DNA of 64,000 nucleotides from Geosiphon pyriformis (Eukaryota; Glomeromycota; Glomeromycetes; Archaeosporales; Geosiphonaceae): NCBI GenBank assembly GCA_016748015.1, contig JAAOMT010000714.1, positions 101,840 to 165,839 of the forward strand, read 5' to 3'. Shown piece by piece: positions 10,439 to 22,200 of this stretch (position 1 is its first letter; each line of letters starts with the position of its first letter). The notes under the pieces were generated by a model. It saw only the letters and a program-made list of their open reading frames with translations, ran no database searches and was not told where the DNA came from. The position numbers and the translations under genes were made by a program.

Positions 10439-12394
10439 ATGGAACTGGTGGACTTTGCTGCTGGTGGTTTTGGGTTCATTTTGGCTGGGTTGGGAACCCG
10501 GTCTGGTGTCAAAAATAAGCGTTCGGTTGGTCCTCAATCTTGTGGTGCGTCCTATAAGAAGCCGAAAAAACCTGTGGCGGTTGACGGTTTGGTGGAGTCG
10601 TCTGCTGGTGTCTCGAACGTTATGGATGAAAGTGGTGACGGACCTAATATTGGGCGATCGTGAGCTAGCGAGATCAACAGCGAAGTGGACAGCGTGAGTG
10701 GTGTCTCGGACTTGGATAACTTGGAAAATGTTGTCGTTAAGGAAACTAGCTATGTAGAGTCGGATGTTTCAGGTTTGGACGACGACATAAACAATACCAC
10801 GCCAAGGAAGATGCGTACCCGCACCTATGTTCTGAACAGTAAGCCACCACCTCTCTCTTTCAACATGCTAAGTGATGGTGAAAACACTCTGCCTCTTCCG
10901 AGTCCTAAATTTTGTGGGTCCAATTGCCTTCCTTCAGTTGGGTCATGTGCTCCAGAGAAACGGAGTTTTATTTTGTCAAAATCGTTTGCATTAAATATTG
11001 AACTATCTGCCATACCTGACAAAACTATTGGTGATAAGTTGGTTTGTGTGAAAAAAATTTTTTATCAGGTTGATGGTTTTGGGGGGGCTTCAACTCCCTC
11101 AAAATTTTCTGGAATAATAAGGTCATCATTTACATCTGAAAAAAGTTTGTTTAAGGCAAGAGAAATGGCAATCAGTGAAAAAATATTGGTAAATGATGAT
11201 CTAAGGAAAGTAAACAGCCATTCAGATTGGGAGGTAATCATCAAAGAAATCCCAATAAATCTTTCCAAATCGGCAATTGAGGCAGTGTTCTCCAAGTTTG
11301 GCAAGATTGTTTCAATTAAAGTGCAGCTTATTGGTCTTTGGCAAAAGACTCTGGTGGAATATGAATCATCTGAGATGGCTGATTTGGTTGCAGCTAGATG
11401 GTCTGTGCTCATGGGAAAGGATTCTGTCCGCATGGCAAAGGCAAATATTAATAAACAAACGTGGGTATCGAGGGATCAGCATTGGACTTTGCTCTATACT
11501 CTTCCAGTTGGCACCAATGCTCATGATCTCTCCAGTTTGTTGGAATCATATGGTGGGAAGACTTGTTATATCGGCCGTAACCCTAGTTCATATGTTCATA
11601 ATAGATGTGCTGTGATTTGTTTTGGTGATGAGGCATCCAAGTTGGCTGCTATTGGTACCGTTTCAGTTTTCAGAAATGTGAGTTTGCGTTGGGCTGGTCT
11701 TTCTTTGGCCAGTTGTGCTTGTTGTAAACAATTCGGTCATGTTTTGGTCAACTGTTTCTTGGGTGAATTTTCTGGTGTTCGAGGAAGAAGGGTGGTTTCT
11801 GAGCAAGATCGGGTTCATCTAGCTGAGATATATAAAAGGAAATTGGCCCCTGTCGCTCGTCCAGTTTCTTTTGGTGGAAAAACGTGGGCCCAAGTGGCAG
11901 GCCGTTCTCCCTCTCGTGTTGTTTCTTCGGGTGCTCCTGGTGGCAGTTTGGTCTCTGGTTTGAAGGCTTTCTCAATGGATTCCTCCTCGTCTGGTGCTGC
12001 TGATCTAGGTGGTCGCCTAGCTGTACTGGAATGCTTCATGGAAATTCTCGCAGACCAAGTCTCACTCATTTTGAAGAAATTAAGTTTTGTTGACTTGGTG
12101 CTATTGGCGCCTTCTCTCTCAGCTCTTCCTTTGGTGTCTCCAACTGCCGTTGTTTCAGATGTGGACTCAGGTTTGGATTTGGATAGCACGTTGTTGTTGT
12201 CTGTCTCTTCTTCTTCCAATGTTGGTGGGTCAGTTGTTGATTTCAGTTCGAGCAGTTCTAAGGTTTTGACTGCCAAGATTGGCAGTTTGGAGTCGAATAT
12301 GATGGCTCTTGAGGCTTCGGTTCGCTCGGTCTTGGATAGATTGGATCATCTGCGTTCTGGTTCGGGTTCATTGGCTTTTCCTCCATCTCAATAA
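10439..12394 (+). pseudogene. LINE ORF1, nucleic-acid-binding protein with CCHC knuckle (copy C)
   Basis: About 651 codons run from ATG 10439 (MELVDFAAGGFGF) to TAA 12392, all in one frame except for a single TGA at 10661 (codon 75). Both flanks of that stop continue the same protein, so it is a point nonsense change. Residues of about 264-340 (WEVIIKEIPINLSKSAIEAV onward) look like an RRM-type fold. A CX2CX4HX4C zinc knuckle, CACCKQFGHVLVNC, lies at 11714-11755. The C-terminal part is Ser-rich with heptad-like Leu spacing. The role expected from the family is binding element RNA in a ribonucleoprotein. The stop codon sits where the other copies have ATGA. Confidence 0.85.
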
Positions 12395-15300
12395 GTAGTT
12401 TGGTTTGGAAATTTGCTACGTGCAACGTTCGGGGTATCAATGTTCCTATGAAGCAAGCAGATGTTGTTTGTTGGCATGTGAGTTCGGGAAATATGGTTTT
12501 TTTTATCACTGAGACTAAGTTGAGGTCCTCTTCTGGGCTGTGGATAAAGGATAAATTTGATGGAGTGCGAATATTTTCTTCTGGCTTGGATAAGGGTTTC
12601 ATGGGTGCTGGGGTTGCAATTGTTATGAACACTGCTTTGGCCCGTCATGTATCTAAGGTGGAGGAGATTCCTGGTCAGGTTATTTCTGTTCAGCTCCTGT
12701 TTAAGGGCAAGCTTTCGGTTACTGTTTTGGGGTTGTATGCTGGTGTCTCCTCTGGGACTAGATTTGGTTAGGCTTCTGAAATTAACACCCTCATTGCAAA
12801 GGCAGTCAACTCCAGCAATTTTGTCATTTTGGGTGAGGACTTTAATGAGAATGGATCTGGTAGAAGTGCCAGTTTCAAGTTTTGTTTGAGTTTAGGTTTG
12901 GTCAATTCATTTGTTGGTCATCATTTGGCTAATTTTTATACGTGGAACAATTTGAGAGGGGTTGGGAAAACAATTGATTACATTTTTGTTGGTAGTAATT
13001 TGTCTGCTGTTGTTGCTGGCCATCAAGTTGTCTCTGTTTCAGATTTTTTTGACACTGATTACAAGGCTGTTGTAGTTTCAGTTGGCTTGGGTGGGCTTCT
13101 AGATGTACAATTGAACAGTTTGCACAAGCAAGCGAATAAGGATCGTTGGAAGTTCAAAATCAAGAATGCTGACTGTGTTGGATGGGCTAAGTTTAAGGAT
13201 CTCTCGTCAGCTAAACTTTTGTCTTTGGGTGAGGTGTTCTCTGGTGCCGAAATACGTGGTAATGTGGATGCTATATGGGCAGTTTTGGTGGGAGCTGTGG
13301 TGGATTCTGCTGACGTGACATTTTTGAAGCATTGGTTTAGTGAATTCAAGTGTTCGAGAAACAAACATTCTTCTAGGTTTTTTGGTCTGGAATTGTTGGT
13401 GGCTAAGATTGTTAAGAGATTTTGCTCTGGTGACTTGCTGGGTGCTAATCGTCTTGTGAGTAAATGGTCAACTCTAGATGACGCAAAGACTCGTGCTTTC
13501 AAGGACTTGGTTGGCTCAGGTGTTAAATCTGATGTTGTTGTCAGGCATTTGTCATTGGTTCGCAGAGATTACAGGAGATCGAAGATGTTTGAGTCAAGGT
13601 TGGCTGAGGAAGCTTCAGTTAGGAAGGCGATTGAGAAGCGCATGGATAATTTCTGTTCGAATAAGGATAGTATGATCAGGAGTGTGTTGGAAAAGCCTTT
13701 TTGCAAGGTTGTGTTGGATCACTTGATAGTTGATGATAATCTGGTTTTGTTGCCTGAAGAGGTGAAGTCCAGTGTGGATAGAATAATGGAGGGGTGGACA
13801 AGGAAACGCTCCATGCAGTCAGTGCTTCCTGGTCTTTGGGCTCGTTAGTATGCGCCTTTGGACTATGTTCGGGATGATGCTTTTTCAGGTGTTATGAGTG
13901 CAATCAGTATGGGCGAGTTACTTTCTGTTGTTGGTAGTCTTCTTGATGGCAAGGCTGCTGGTTTGTCTGGTGTTCCTAATGAGTTATGGAAACATAGTGG
14001 TGAGGTGGTTTTGGGGTGCCTATTGGCACTGTTTAATAAATGTTTGTCTGGTGGTGTGGTGTCTGTTTTGTGGAAGAGAGCTTAGGTGTCAATGATTCCT
14101 AAGCCTTATGACTGGAATGGAGTTCTTACGAACACTCGGCCTATTGCTTTGATTGAGACTGCCAGAAAGATTCTTTCCAAGATTCTGTCTGACCGTATTT
14201 CAATGGCTTATAGCAAGTTCAATGTTCTTCAGGGTGACAACTTTTCGGTGCTAAAGGGTACATCAACACAATCTCTGGTGTTTGCTGTCGATTCGGTAAT
14301 TGAGGATGAGAAGGATAGGGAGTTATGGTTGGTCTTGCAAGATATGCGGAAAGCTTATGATTCAGTTGGGTGGCATCATTTAAGAGCTAGTTTGCGGTGT
14401 GTCAAGATATGTGAGAGGTTCATAAGGTTTTTTGGTGGTATTCATGAGGATAGAGTTAATAGGGTGATGACTGACTTTGGTTTGTCTGATGGTTATAAAG
14501 TGTATGATGGGCTGGACCAGGGTGAGGTCTTTTCGCCACTTCTTTGGAGAATTTTTTATGATCCGCTTTTATGTGAGGTTAAAAACATGAACAATTGTGT
14601 GAGTACTGGATTGATACTAAGTTTGTTTCAAAATCTGGCAGAATTGAGGGCAGTGGTGGTTTGATATCGTATTTTTCGGCTGGTGCGTTTGTCAATAATA
14701 TGATCTGGGTTGGAAATTGTCAGGCTTCTACTCAATATGCTCTGAACATTGCCAGTGAATTTTTTGTGATCAATGATATTTCTATCAATAGTGAGAAGAC
14801 AGTAGCTATTCCCATCAATCAGGGTGTTAAAGTTGCTTCATTGAACATTTGTGGTCAGCCAATTTCTATTGCCAAGAAAGGGGAAGCACATCGATATCTG
14901 GGTATTTTTCTGTCAACTGAAAGGCTCTCCAAGCCAAGTGTTGCCAAGGCTCATGCGGATGTACGTTTTTTTGTCAATATTGTGCTTAGGAAGACTATTA
15001 CTGACAAACAATTCTTCTATCTAGTGTCAGCTGTTTTGCAGCCTATTGTTAGCTATTGTACTCAGTTCAGTTTTGTCTCATCTAATGTTTGTCGCAAGTG
15101 GGATGCCTTGGTTAGAAAGGGTCTTAGGTTCAAGGCTTGTTTCCCCCGTGATTTTCCTGACGCTGCTTTGCATCATCCCTCATTGTATGGCCTAAAGCCT
15201 TTTGAGCAGGTGCAGTCAGAAGGGAAGGTTGCTGCTTTGATGGCGTTCTCTAATGCCTTTGGCATTCTTGGGCATTTGTTTAAACATAGGTTTTTGGACC

Positions 15301-17069
15301 TACAGATTCTTAGTTGGGCTCCTTTGGATCCTTTGCAGTTTCCAGTCAGGTTGTGTGTTAGTCTGGTGAACAATTTTTTGGCTGGGATGGTGAAGATCTT
15401 TCTGGACAATGAGCTTACTTTGGTGAACAACCTCCCCACTGCATTTCGTGGTCCTGGTCGGTTCTCGTTGTCCTCTGTTCTTGGAAAGTCTCTGTATTTT
15501 GATTCGGTCAAATCCCTTAAACGTTTTGGTGTCGCTTTTAGTGATCGGCTGTTTGATAAGAAAGGTGTTTTGTTGAATTGGAAAACTTTTTGTCATTGGA
15601 AGAGGTTAGATCTGCGTGGTCCTGTGTCTCACTGGTTCATGGTTTCTTCTGAGTTTTTGAAAGATCAGAGTTACTCATTTTCTGGTTCTGTTGGCTCTGC
15701 AGAAAAGCTTGGTTTGGACATTTTGGGATCTGGGGAATTTTCTGCAGTTAAAGATGGATTGCATGACATTTGGTCAGGCTTTTTTGAAGTTTTCACGGAT
15801 GGGTTTTTGAAGAATGCAGGCTCTGCTGAGGTCACCTGTGATGCTGCTGCATACTTTCCGGTCTTGGATAAGAGCATTGGTGTTGCTGTTCGTGGTCTTT
15901 TGTCATCTACTATGACCGAGTTACAGGCTGTCGCTTTGGCCTTAGAGTGTGTTCCTTCTTCAAGTACTGTGGTGTTACGTCTTGACAGCCAGGCTGCTAT
16001 TGACGCATGTGTGTCTGAGATGTCTTTGGTTGCCCCTGATTTCCGTAATCAATACTGGTTGGAAAGGCATCATATTTTTAATTTGGTCAGAGATAAGGAT
16101 CTCAGTGTGAGTTGGGTTAAGATGAAAGGTCACTCTGGGATTCTTGGTAATGTGAGAGCTGACTTGACTGCTGGGACTGCCTCTGGGTCTCCCTTTTCTC
16201 TTTGTGCCGATGTGTGTAAACATTTTTTGGTTGCTGAGGGTATCGCTGTTTCTGGTAATGCCCGTCATTTTGTCAGGAATATTTTTCGATCAATTTGTTG
16301 TGCTTGTTGGGAAGCTGGGCCTGGTTGTGATGTAGTTCCGGATGTGATGATTGGTTGCATAGACTGGGTTGTCACGGCAAAGGTGTGGCATCCTGATTCT
16401 CATATGCTTGCTGGGTTCACTAGCCACGCATCCTCAATGCTTTGCACTTATGTTATGAAGGCTGTGCATAGGAGATTGCCGGTGGCAGTAAGGAAGAAGT
16501 TGTATGATAAGTGCTACCCTAGTGTGTTGTGTTTGTTTTGCGGTGAGGTGGAGTTCTTTGACCACGTTTTTACTTGTGTTTATGAATCTGGCATTCATGG
16601 TGAGATTTTGGCGGAGGCTTCTGCCCGTTGGTCAGCTTTGGCTGGTGGTTCCCCTGCTTCTGCTGTGTTGCGGGTTTTGTCTCAATGTTCCATTGATGTT
16701 GGGCTTTACACTTTGGTGTGCAAAGGGTTTGTGCTCGAAGAGTGGTATGAGGAGGCTTGCGATGTTTTTGAGGATAGAAAGGTGGCCACTGCTCAGATTG
16801 TTGATTATGTCAGGTTTGTTGTTGGATTACATCGTGCTAAAGTATGGTTGGCTAGAGCCAGCCACTGGGTGGTAATAAAGAAGGCTGGTCTGGTCTGTGA
16901 CGTTGGTGTTGTTTCTGGGCTCCCTTGTGGTGTGTCTTCGGTTTTGTTTAACGGTATTGTAAGATTGCTTGGTTTGGCCGATTCCTTTGCTGTTAGCTTT
17001 GGTCGTTGGAAGCCTTATTGTTTCTTTTCTGGTCTGGGTGGCAGTGTGCGGGTAGTTATAGATGTGTAG
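12391..17069 (+). pseudogene. LINE ORF2: APE endonuclease, reverse transcriptase, RNase H, zinc finger (copy C)
   Basis: About 1,558 codons. The start is ATA at 12391, where other copies have ATG, followed by SSLVWKFATCNVRG. Endonuclease blocks: TETKL, DFNENG with GGD changed to GED near 12831, TIDYIFV, and DTDY at 13051-13062, where copy E has DTDH. RT region: MIPKPYDWNG and QDMRKAYDSVGWHH, with the catalytic FVDD changed to FVNN (14688-14699). RNase H: FTDGFLKN near 15793, ELQAVALALE and GHSGILGN. Zinc finger CLFCGEVEFFDHVFTC is at 16530-16577. In-frame TAG stops lie at 12769, 13846 and 14083, and a frameshift lies at the A5 run near 14581-14585. From 14595 to 17069 the frame is open for 824 codons. 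The element cannot act on its own. Confidence 0.92.
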
Positions 17070-17204
17070 TGTTGCCTTGTCTGGCCTGAGTGGCTAGCCA
17101 CATGTAGAAAGTGTGTAAGTCGCGTTTAGTTTGAGCCTCTTAGTTTGGCTCTATGTACTAGATAGCGATTGGGCTACACTCATTAAATGTGTTAATAAAA
17201 AAAA
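17070..17204 (+). repeat. LINE C 3' UTR and A tail
   Basis: TGGCCTGAGTGGCTAGCCAC, then GGGCTACACTCATTAAA, then an A tail. The block order agrees with the other copies. The palindromic GCATGATTCATGC of copy E is not preserved here (GTGTAAGTCGCG). Confidence 0.85.
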
Positions 17205-17215
17205 AAATGTTTTAA
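17205..17215 (+). repeat. Right target site duplication of LINE C
   Basis: Exact copy of AAATGTTTTAA at 10298-10308. Confidence 0.75.
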
Positions 17216-17389
17216 TAAAATTTTATGTGTTTTTTTAAATAATAAAAATTTAATTTAATATAATAATAACATAATAAAATAATGAAATTTTTCTCTTATT
17301 AATCTCTTGGTTATAATAAAAACAAATGATTTGTTAAAGATATAGCTTTTTTTTTTTCTTTTCCCTTTGTTTTTCTTAGTTATTTTTTC

Positions 17390-19292
17390 AAACACACTTC
17401 TATTTATTATAATAGAATCAGTGAACTTGTTTGGTGGTAGTTTTGATTCTGATTTGACTAGTTTGAGAACTCATTCTAATATCAAGAAAAAACATATAAA
17501 AAGTATCTACTTTTGTAGTGTATTATATAAAAAACTGAAGAAGTCTAAAGTTAATAGTATTATAATTGACTTATTTACTGGCTTTATTAGTTTAGAAAAA
17601 ATTATAGGCTTTAACATTAAATCTGTAGTGTCTTGAAAAAGCAATGTTAATAGTATTACAAATAATATTGGTTTCAAATATTAAGAATATAAGAAACATA
17701 ATTGTAAAAGAAACTAGTTATGCAAATTTGGATGCTTTAATGGGCAACAAAAATATGGACAACATTATGTTAAAGAAAACTTACATTTGTACATATATGT
17801 TAAATTATTCACCAAAAGCTTTAATATTTGATGATATAAACAATAATAATAATATATTGAAACTTCTATTTTTCAAATTTACTAGTTTTAAGTAGTTGTC
17901 ATTTGTTAAGTCATGAGTTTTTAAAAAACAAAATTTTGAGCCAGTTAAATTTTTTATGTTAGATATTAAATTATTTGTTGTACTTGACAAAATTAAGTTT
18001 TCTATTAAAAAAAATTTTTATTACATCAATGGTTTTAGAAAAGTATTGATTTTCTCAAAATTTCTAAATATTATTAGATCTACTTTCATTTCTGAATTGA
18101 GTTTAGACAAAGCAAAAAATTTGGCCATCAGTAAGAAAATCTTAATAAATAATAATATTAGAAGACCAAATAATTATTTGGATTAGAAAATAATTGTCAA
18201 AAAAATTTCAGTTAATCTTTCTAAATTAGCTGTAGAATTAATTTTTTCCAAATTTGGTAAGCTGGTTTCAATTAAGATGCAATTGATTGGTTTTTGGCAA
18301 AAAGCTTTGATTAAGTTTAAGTCATTTAAAGTTGTTAAATTAGTTGCTTCAAAGTAATTGGTTTTTATAAAAAAATTCTATGCATATTATATTAATAGTT
18401 AATAATAAACAATTATAAGTATTCAGAGATTTTTATCAGACTTTGTTGTATATTTTGTCTGTTAATACTATTGCTCATAATTTTTCTGGTTTGTTGGAAT
18501 TATATAGTAAGAAAACTTGCTTTATTGGCTATAATCTGAGTTCATATGTGCATAATAGGTGTGCTATAATTTGTTTTGCTAATAAAATAGCTAAAATGGC
18601 TGCTATTATTTCTATTCTAGTTTTTAAGAGTGTAAATTTATGCTGAACTAGTTTTTTTTAGTCTGTTGTGCTTAGTGCAAACAATTTGATTATGTTTCTA
18701 ATATGTTTTCAATGAATAAAAATCTTGGTGTTTATAGTAAATAGATGATGTTTTCTCAGAATTGAATTTGTTTAGCCAATATTTATAAAAAAAAAGCAGA
18801 CACTAATTGCCCATTCAGTGTCTTTTTGTGGAAAAACTTGGGCCCAAATTGTTAATAATTCTATATTTTGTGTAACATCTTTGGTTCTTTTCAGTACTGG
18901 TTTATTTTTAAATGTTAAATCTCTTTTGCTAGTTTTTTTTTAATATAAGTAATAGGTTTGCTGCTTTTGAATACAGTTTTGTTAGTCTTATGGAGCAAGT
19001 TAATAAGCTGACTAAGAAATTGGACACACTTAAACCAATGGTTTTTCAGTCTAGCCCTGAATGTTAGCTATTGGTGACTTTTTCATCACAAAATCAAGAG
19101 ACAGATATAGTAATAAATAAGGATTTGAATGCAGTTATTTGTAATGAGACTGTTATAAAAGCAGTAGTTTTTGATATATTAATTGTTTTAAAATTGGAAA
19201 AAAATATAGACAATTTGTCAGCTTTAGTTATAAACCTAATAGCCAAGATAGACAATTTTAGTTTGGATGTAAAAGATCTCTTTTCTTAATAA
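17390..19292 (+). pseudogene. LINE ORF1 remnant (copy D1)
   Basis: FGGSFDSDLTSLRTHSNIKK (17418-17480) parallels FGFILAGLGTRSGVKNK of copy C, and IIVKETSYANLDA (near 17700) parallels VVVKETSYVESD. SSYVHNRCAIICFANK near 18540-18585 is clearly the C segment SSYVHNRCAVICFGDE. Stops occur throughout. The ORF1/ORF2 junction reads ATAA at 19289-19292 instead of ATGA. Confidence 0.8.
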
Positions 19293-22200
19293 CAAATCTG
19301 GTTTAAAAGATTGTTACTTGTTATATTAGAGATTTCAATGTTTCTGTCAAGCAGAAAGATGTTGTTTATTGGCATATAGATTTAAGTAACATGATTTCTA
19401 TTATTATTAAGACAAAATTAAAATCTAAAATCAGGTTGTGAATTATGAATAAGTTTAGTAAAGTTCGAATTTTTACTTCTGGCTTGAATGAAAGTTTTTT
19501 TTGGTGTTGGTATTACTGTAATTATAGATAGTTCTATAGTTTGACATGTTTTAAAGATAAATAAAATTCCAAATTGGTTGATTTTAATATGTTTTTTGTT
19601 CAAAAACAAGCTTTTAATTACAATTTTGGGTTTATATGCTAATGTGTCTGTTGGTGTATAATTTGGTCAGGGTTCTAATATCAATTTTATAATTTTTAAA
19701 ACAGTTAACTCTAGCTTATTTGTGAATTTGAGTGGTAATTTTAATAAGAATAGTTTTAAAAAAAGTGTAAGTTTTAAGTTTTGTTTGGATCTAAGTCTGG
19801 TTAATGTATTTAATAGACATTTATTGACTAAGGCTTTTATTTGGAGCAATTCTAAAGAAATTAAAAAAGTGTTAAATTTTATTTTTGTGAATAAAAACTT
19901 GGCATCTGAAATAGCATATCATAAGATTGATGTTGTGACAAAGTTTTTTGATACAGATTATAAGACAGTATTACCAAAAGTTTTTAGTCTTTTTTTTTAA
20001 ATATTGTTAATGTTGATTTGCTGTAAATTTACATTTTCAGATAGTTAAACTTTCAATAACTGAATTTATTTTCAAATTATCTTCTATAATTTGAACTGCT
20101 AGATTTATCAATGAAATAGCCAATTTTGTGCCAGTTACTTTGTATAGTTATATTATAGTAAATGTCAACTTTTTCTCAAGAATTGCTTGTCTAGAAGCTC
20201 ACTAAAACTCTGTAGTTATTTTGCTATAAAAGTCAACTTTTCTACAGAAATCTTGTTTGTAGGCTACCTTAATAATTATAATAAGAAAAGTAAAAAAAAA
20301 TAAAAAAAATGCAAAGAAATAGGATTTTGTCAAAAGAAACGTTTTTTATTTAGGTCTGGAGTTACTAACAGATTACTGAAATTGGTAGCTAATTAATTTC
20401 AAAATGTTAGTTGTATTGAGGGAGTTTTAAGTATAAGAATTTAAAGAATTTGGTTTTTGAATATTTAATTTTTATTTGTGATGTGTAAAAATAATTTGTT
20501 CTAATTAAGATATCTAAAGTAAAATACTATTATAAGATACTATGAGAAGATACATTTTTTTTGAAGAGAAAAGCTTTTCTTTTATACAACTTGTTATAGT
20601 ACTAGTCTTTGAATTTGTACTTTTTTTTTGCTCTAATTTTGGTAAACTAAAGATATATTTCAGCAAACTATAAGTTATTTTTACAAACTATTAATTATTT
20701 CGGCCAATTTTTATTAATTTCGGCGAATTTTGATTATATTAAATGGTTCAGAGTATTGTGTAATTTGATCATTTTAATTTCTATAGTACAAATCGGGTTA
20801 TTAATTGAATAATAATATTTGGTAATAATTGAAATGATAATAATATATGCTAATTAATAATAAAAATTATGAGGATAATTTTATGCTAATTAATAGCTAA
20901 AATTTTACTAGTAACAATAGTCTCAATATTAATTGGTTTAGATGGTTTTTTAGATGTTTATCTTGATAGTATTTATAAACAGACTAATAAAAATTAATAG
21001 AAGTTCAAGTTAAAGAATGTAGATAATGCAAAGTAGATATAATTTGAAAAATAATTTTTTAATGAATTGTTGACAAATTCGAATGTATTTGAGGAAACAT
21101 ATGATTATAGTAACTTGGATGTAATATTGAAAGTCCTAAAAGAAGTTATAATACATGCTACTAATATGGTGTTTTCTAAGCATTAGTATAATAAATATAA
21201 TTGTTCAAAAAACAAACAATCTTCAAAATATTTTAAATTGAAATTGCTTATTGCAAAGATTATAAAAAAATGAAATTTAAAAGATCTATTAAAATTCAAC
21301 TGTCTTGTTAGAGTTGGTTATCTATTAATAATGTTGAAGCATCTATGATTATTAGCATAATTTAGAGTAGTATAAGCTTAATAAAATTATTTAAACATTT
21401 GTTAATGATGTGAAAAAAATATCAAAAATCTAAGTATTATGAATCAAAAGCATCTGAGAATATAATTATTAGAAAGACAATTGAACAATGCATGGAAAAT
21501 TTTTGCTCTAACAAAAAACAGATAATAAAAAGTATTTTAGAAAGACTATTTTGCAAAGTTGTTTTGAATTACTTAATAGTAAAAGATAAATTGGTAATGG
21601 AGCCTGATAAGATGAATATTAGAGTTGATGTAATCATAAAAAGATGGATAAAGAAGTGATTAGTGTTTCTAAAGATGCCTAATCTTTGGTTTTGTTAATA
21701 TATGCCTCTGAATTATATGAATAATGATGCTTTTTTTGGTGTAATAAAAGAGATTAATATGAAAGAGTTGACTTTAGTTGTTAATAATTTGCCAAATAAT
21801 AAAACTGCCAGATTGTTAGAAATACTTAATGAACTTTGGAAACATTATGGTAAAAAAGTGTTGGGTTGTTTTTTAAGATTAATGAATTTGTGTTTAACTT
21901 TAGATATGGTTTCAATTTCTTGGAAAAGAGCATATGTTTCAATAATTCCAAAATCTTATAAATAGAATAGTGTCTTAATAAATACTAAACCTATTGCACT
22001 AATTGAAACAGCTTAGAAGATTTTATCTAAGATTTTTTCTGATTAGATATTATTAACATACAGCAAATTTAATATTCTTTGTGATGATAACTTTTTGGTG
22101 TTGAAGGGTACTTCGACTTAGTTTTTTATCTTTGCCATTGAGTTAATTGTAAAAAATGCTCTAAAAAAGAATAGAAAGCTTTAGTTAATATTGCAGAATA

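Larger units (their letters stand above)
10309..17204 (+). mobile_element. LINE copy C, full-length non-LTR retrotransposon (about 6.9 kb), inactive
   Basis: This is the best-preserved element of the window. It has a pyrimidine-rich 5' UTR (10309-10438), ORF1 (10439-12394), ORF2 (12391-17069), a 3' UTR (17070-17190) and an A tail (about 17194-17204), bounded by an 11-bp target duplication. The composition is far less AT-rich than the surroundings. It carries four in-frame stops and one frameshift, and key catalytic residues are altered. Confidence 0.93.

Noticed and set aside
10661-14085. In-frame TGA and TAG codons in LINE C as evidence of an alternative genetic code or programmed readthrough
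   Set aside because: The stops fall at positions where other copies have Trp, Gln or Arg and fit point transitions. The methyltransferase gene ends normally at TAA and contains no in-frame stops in its exons.
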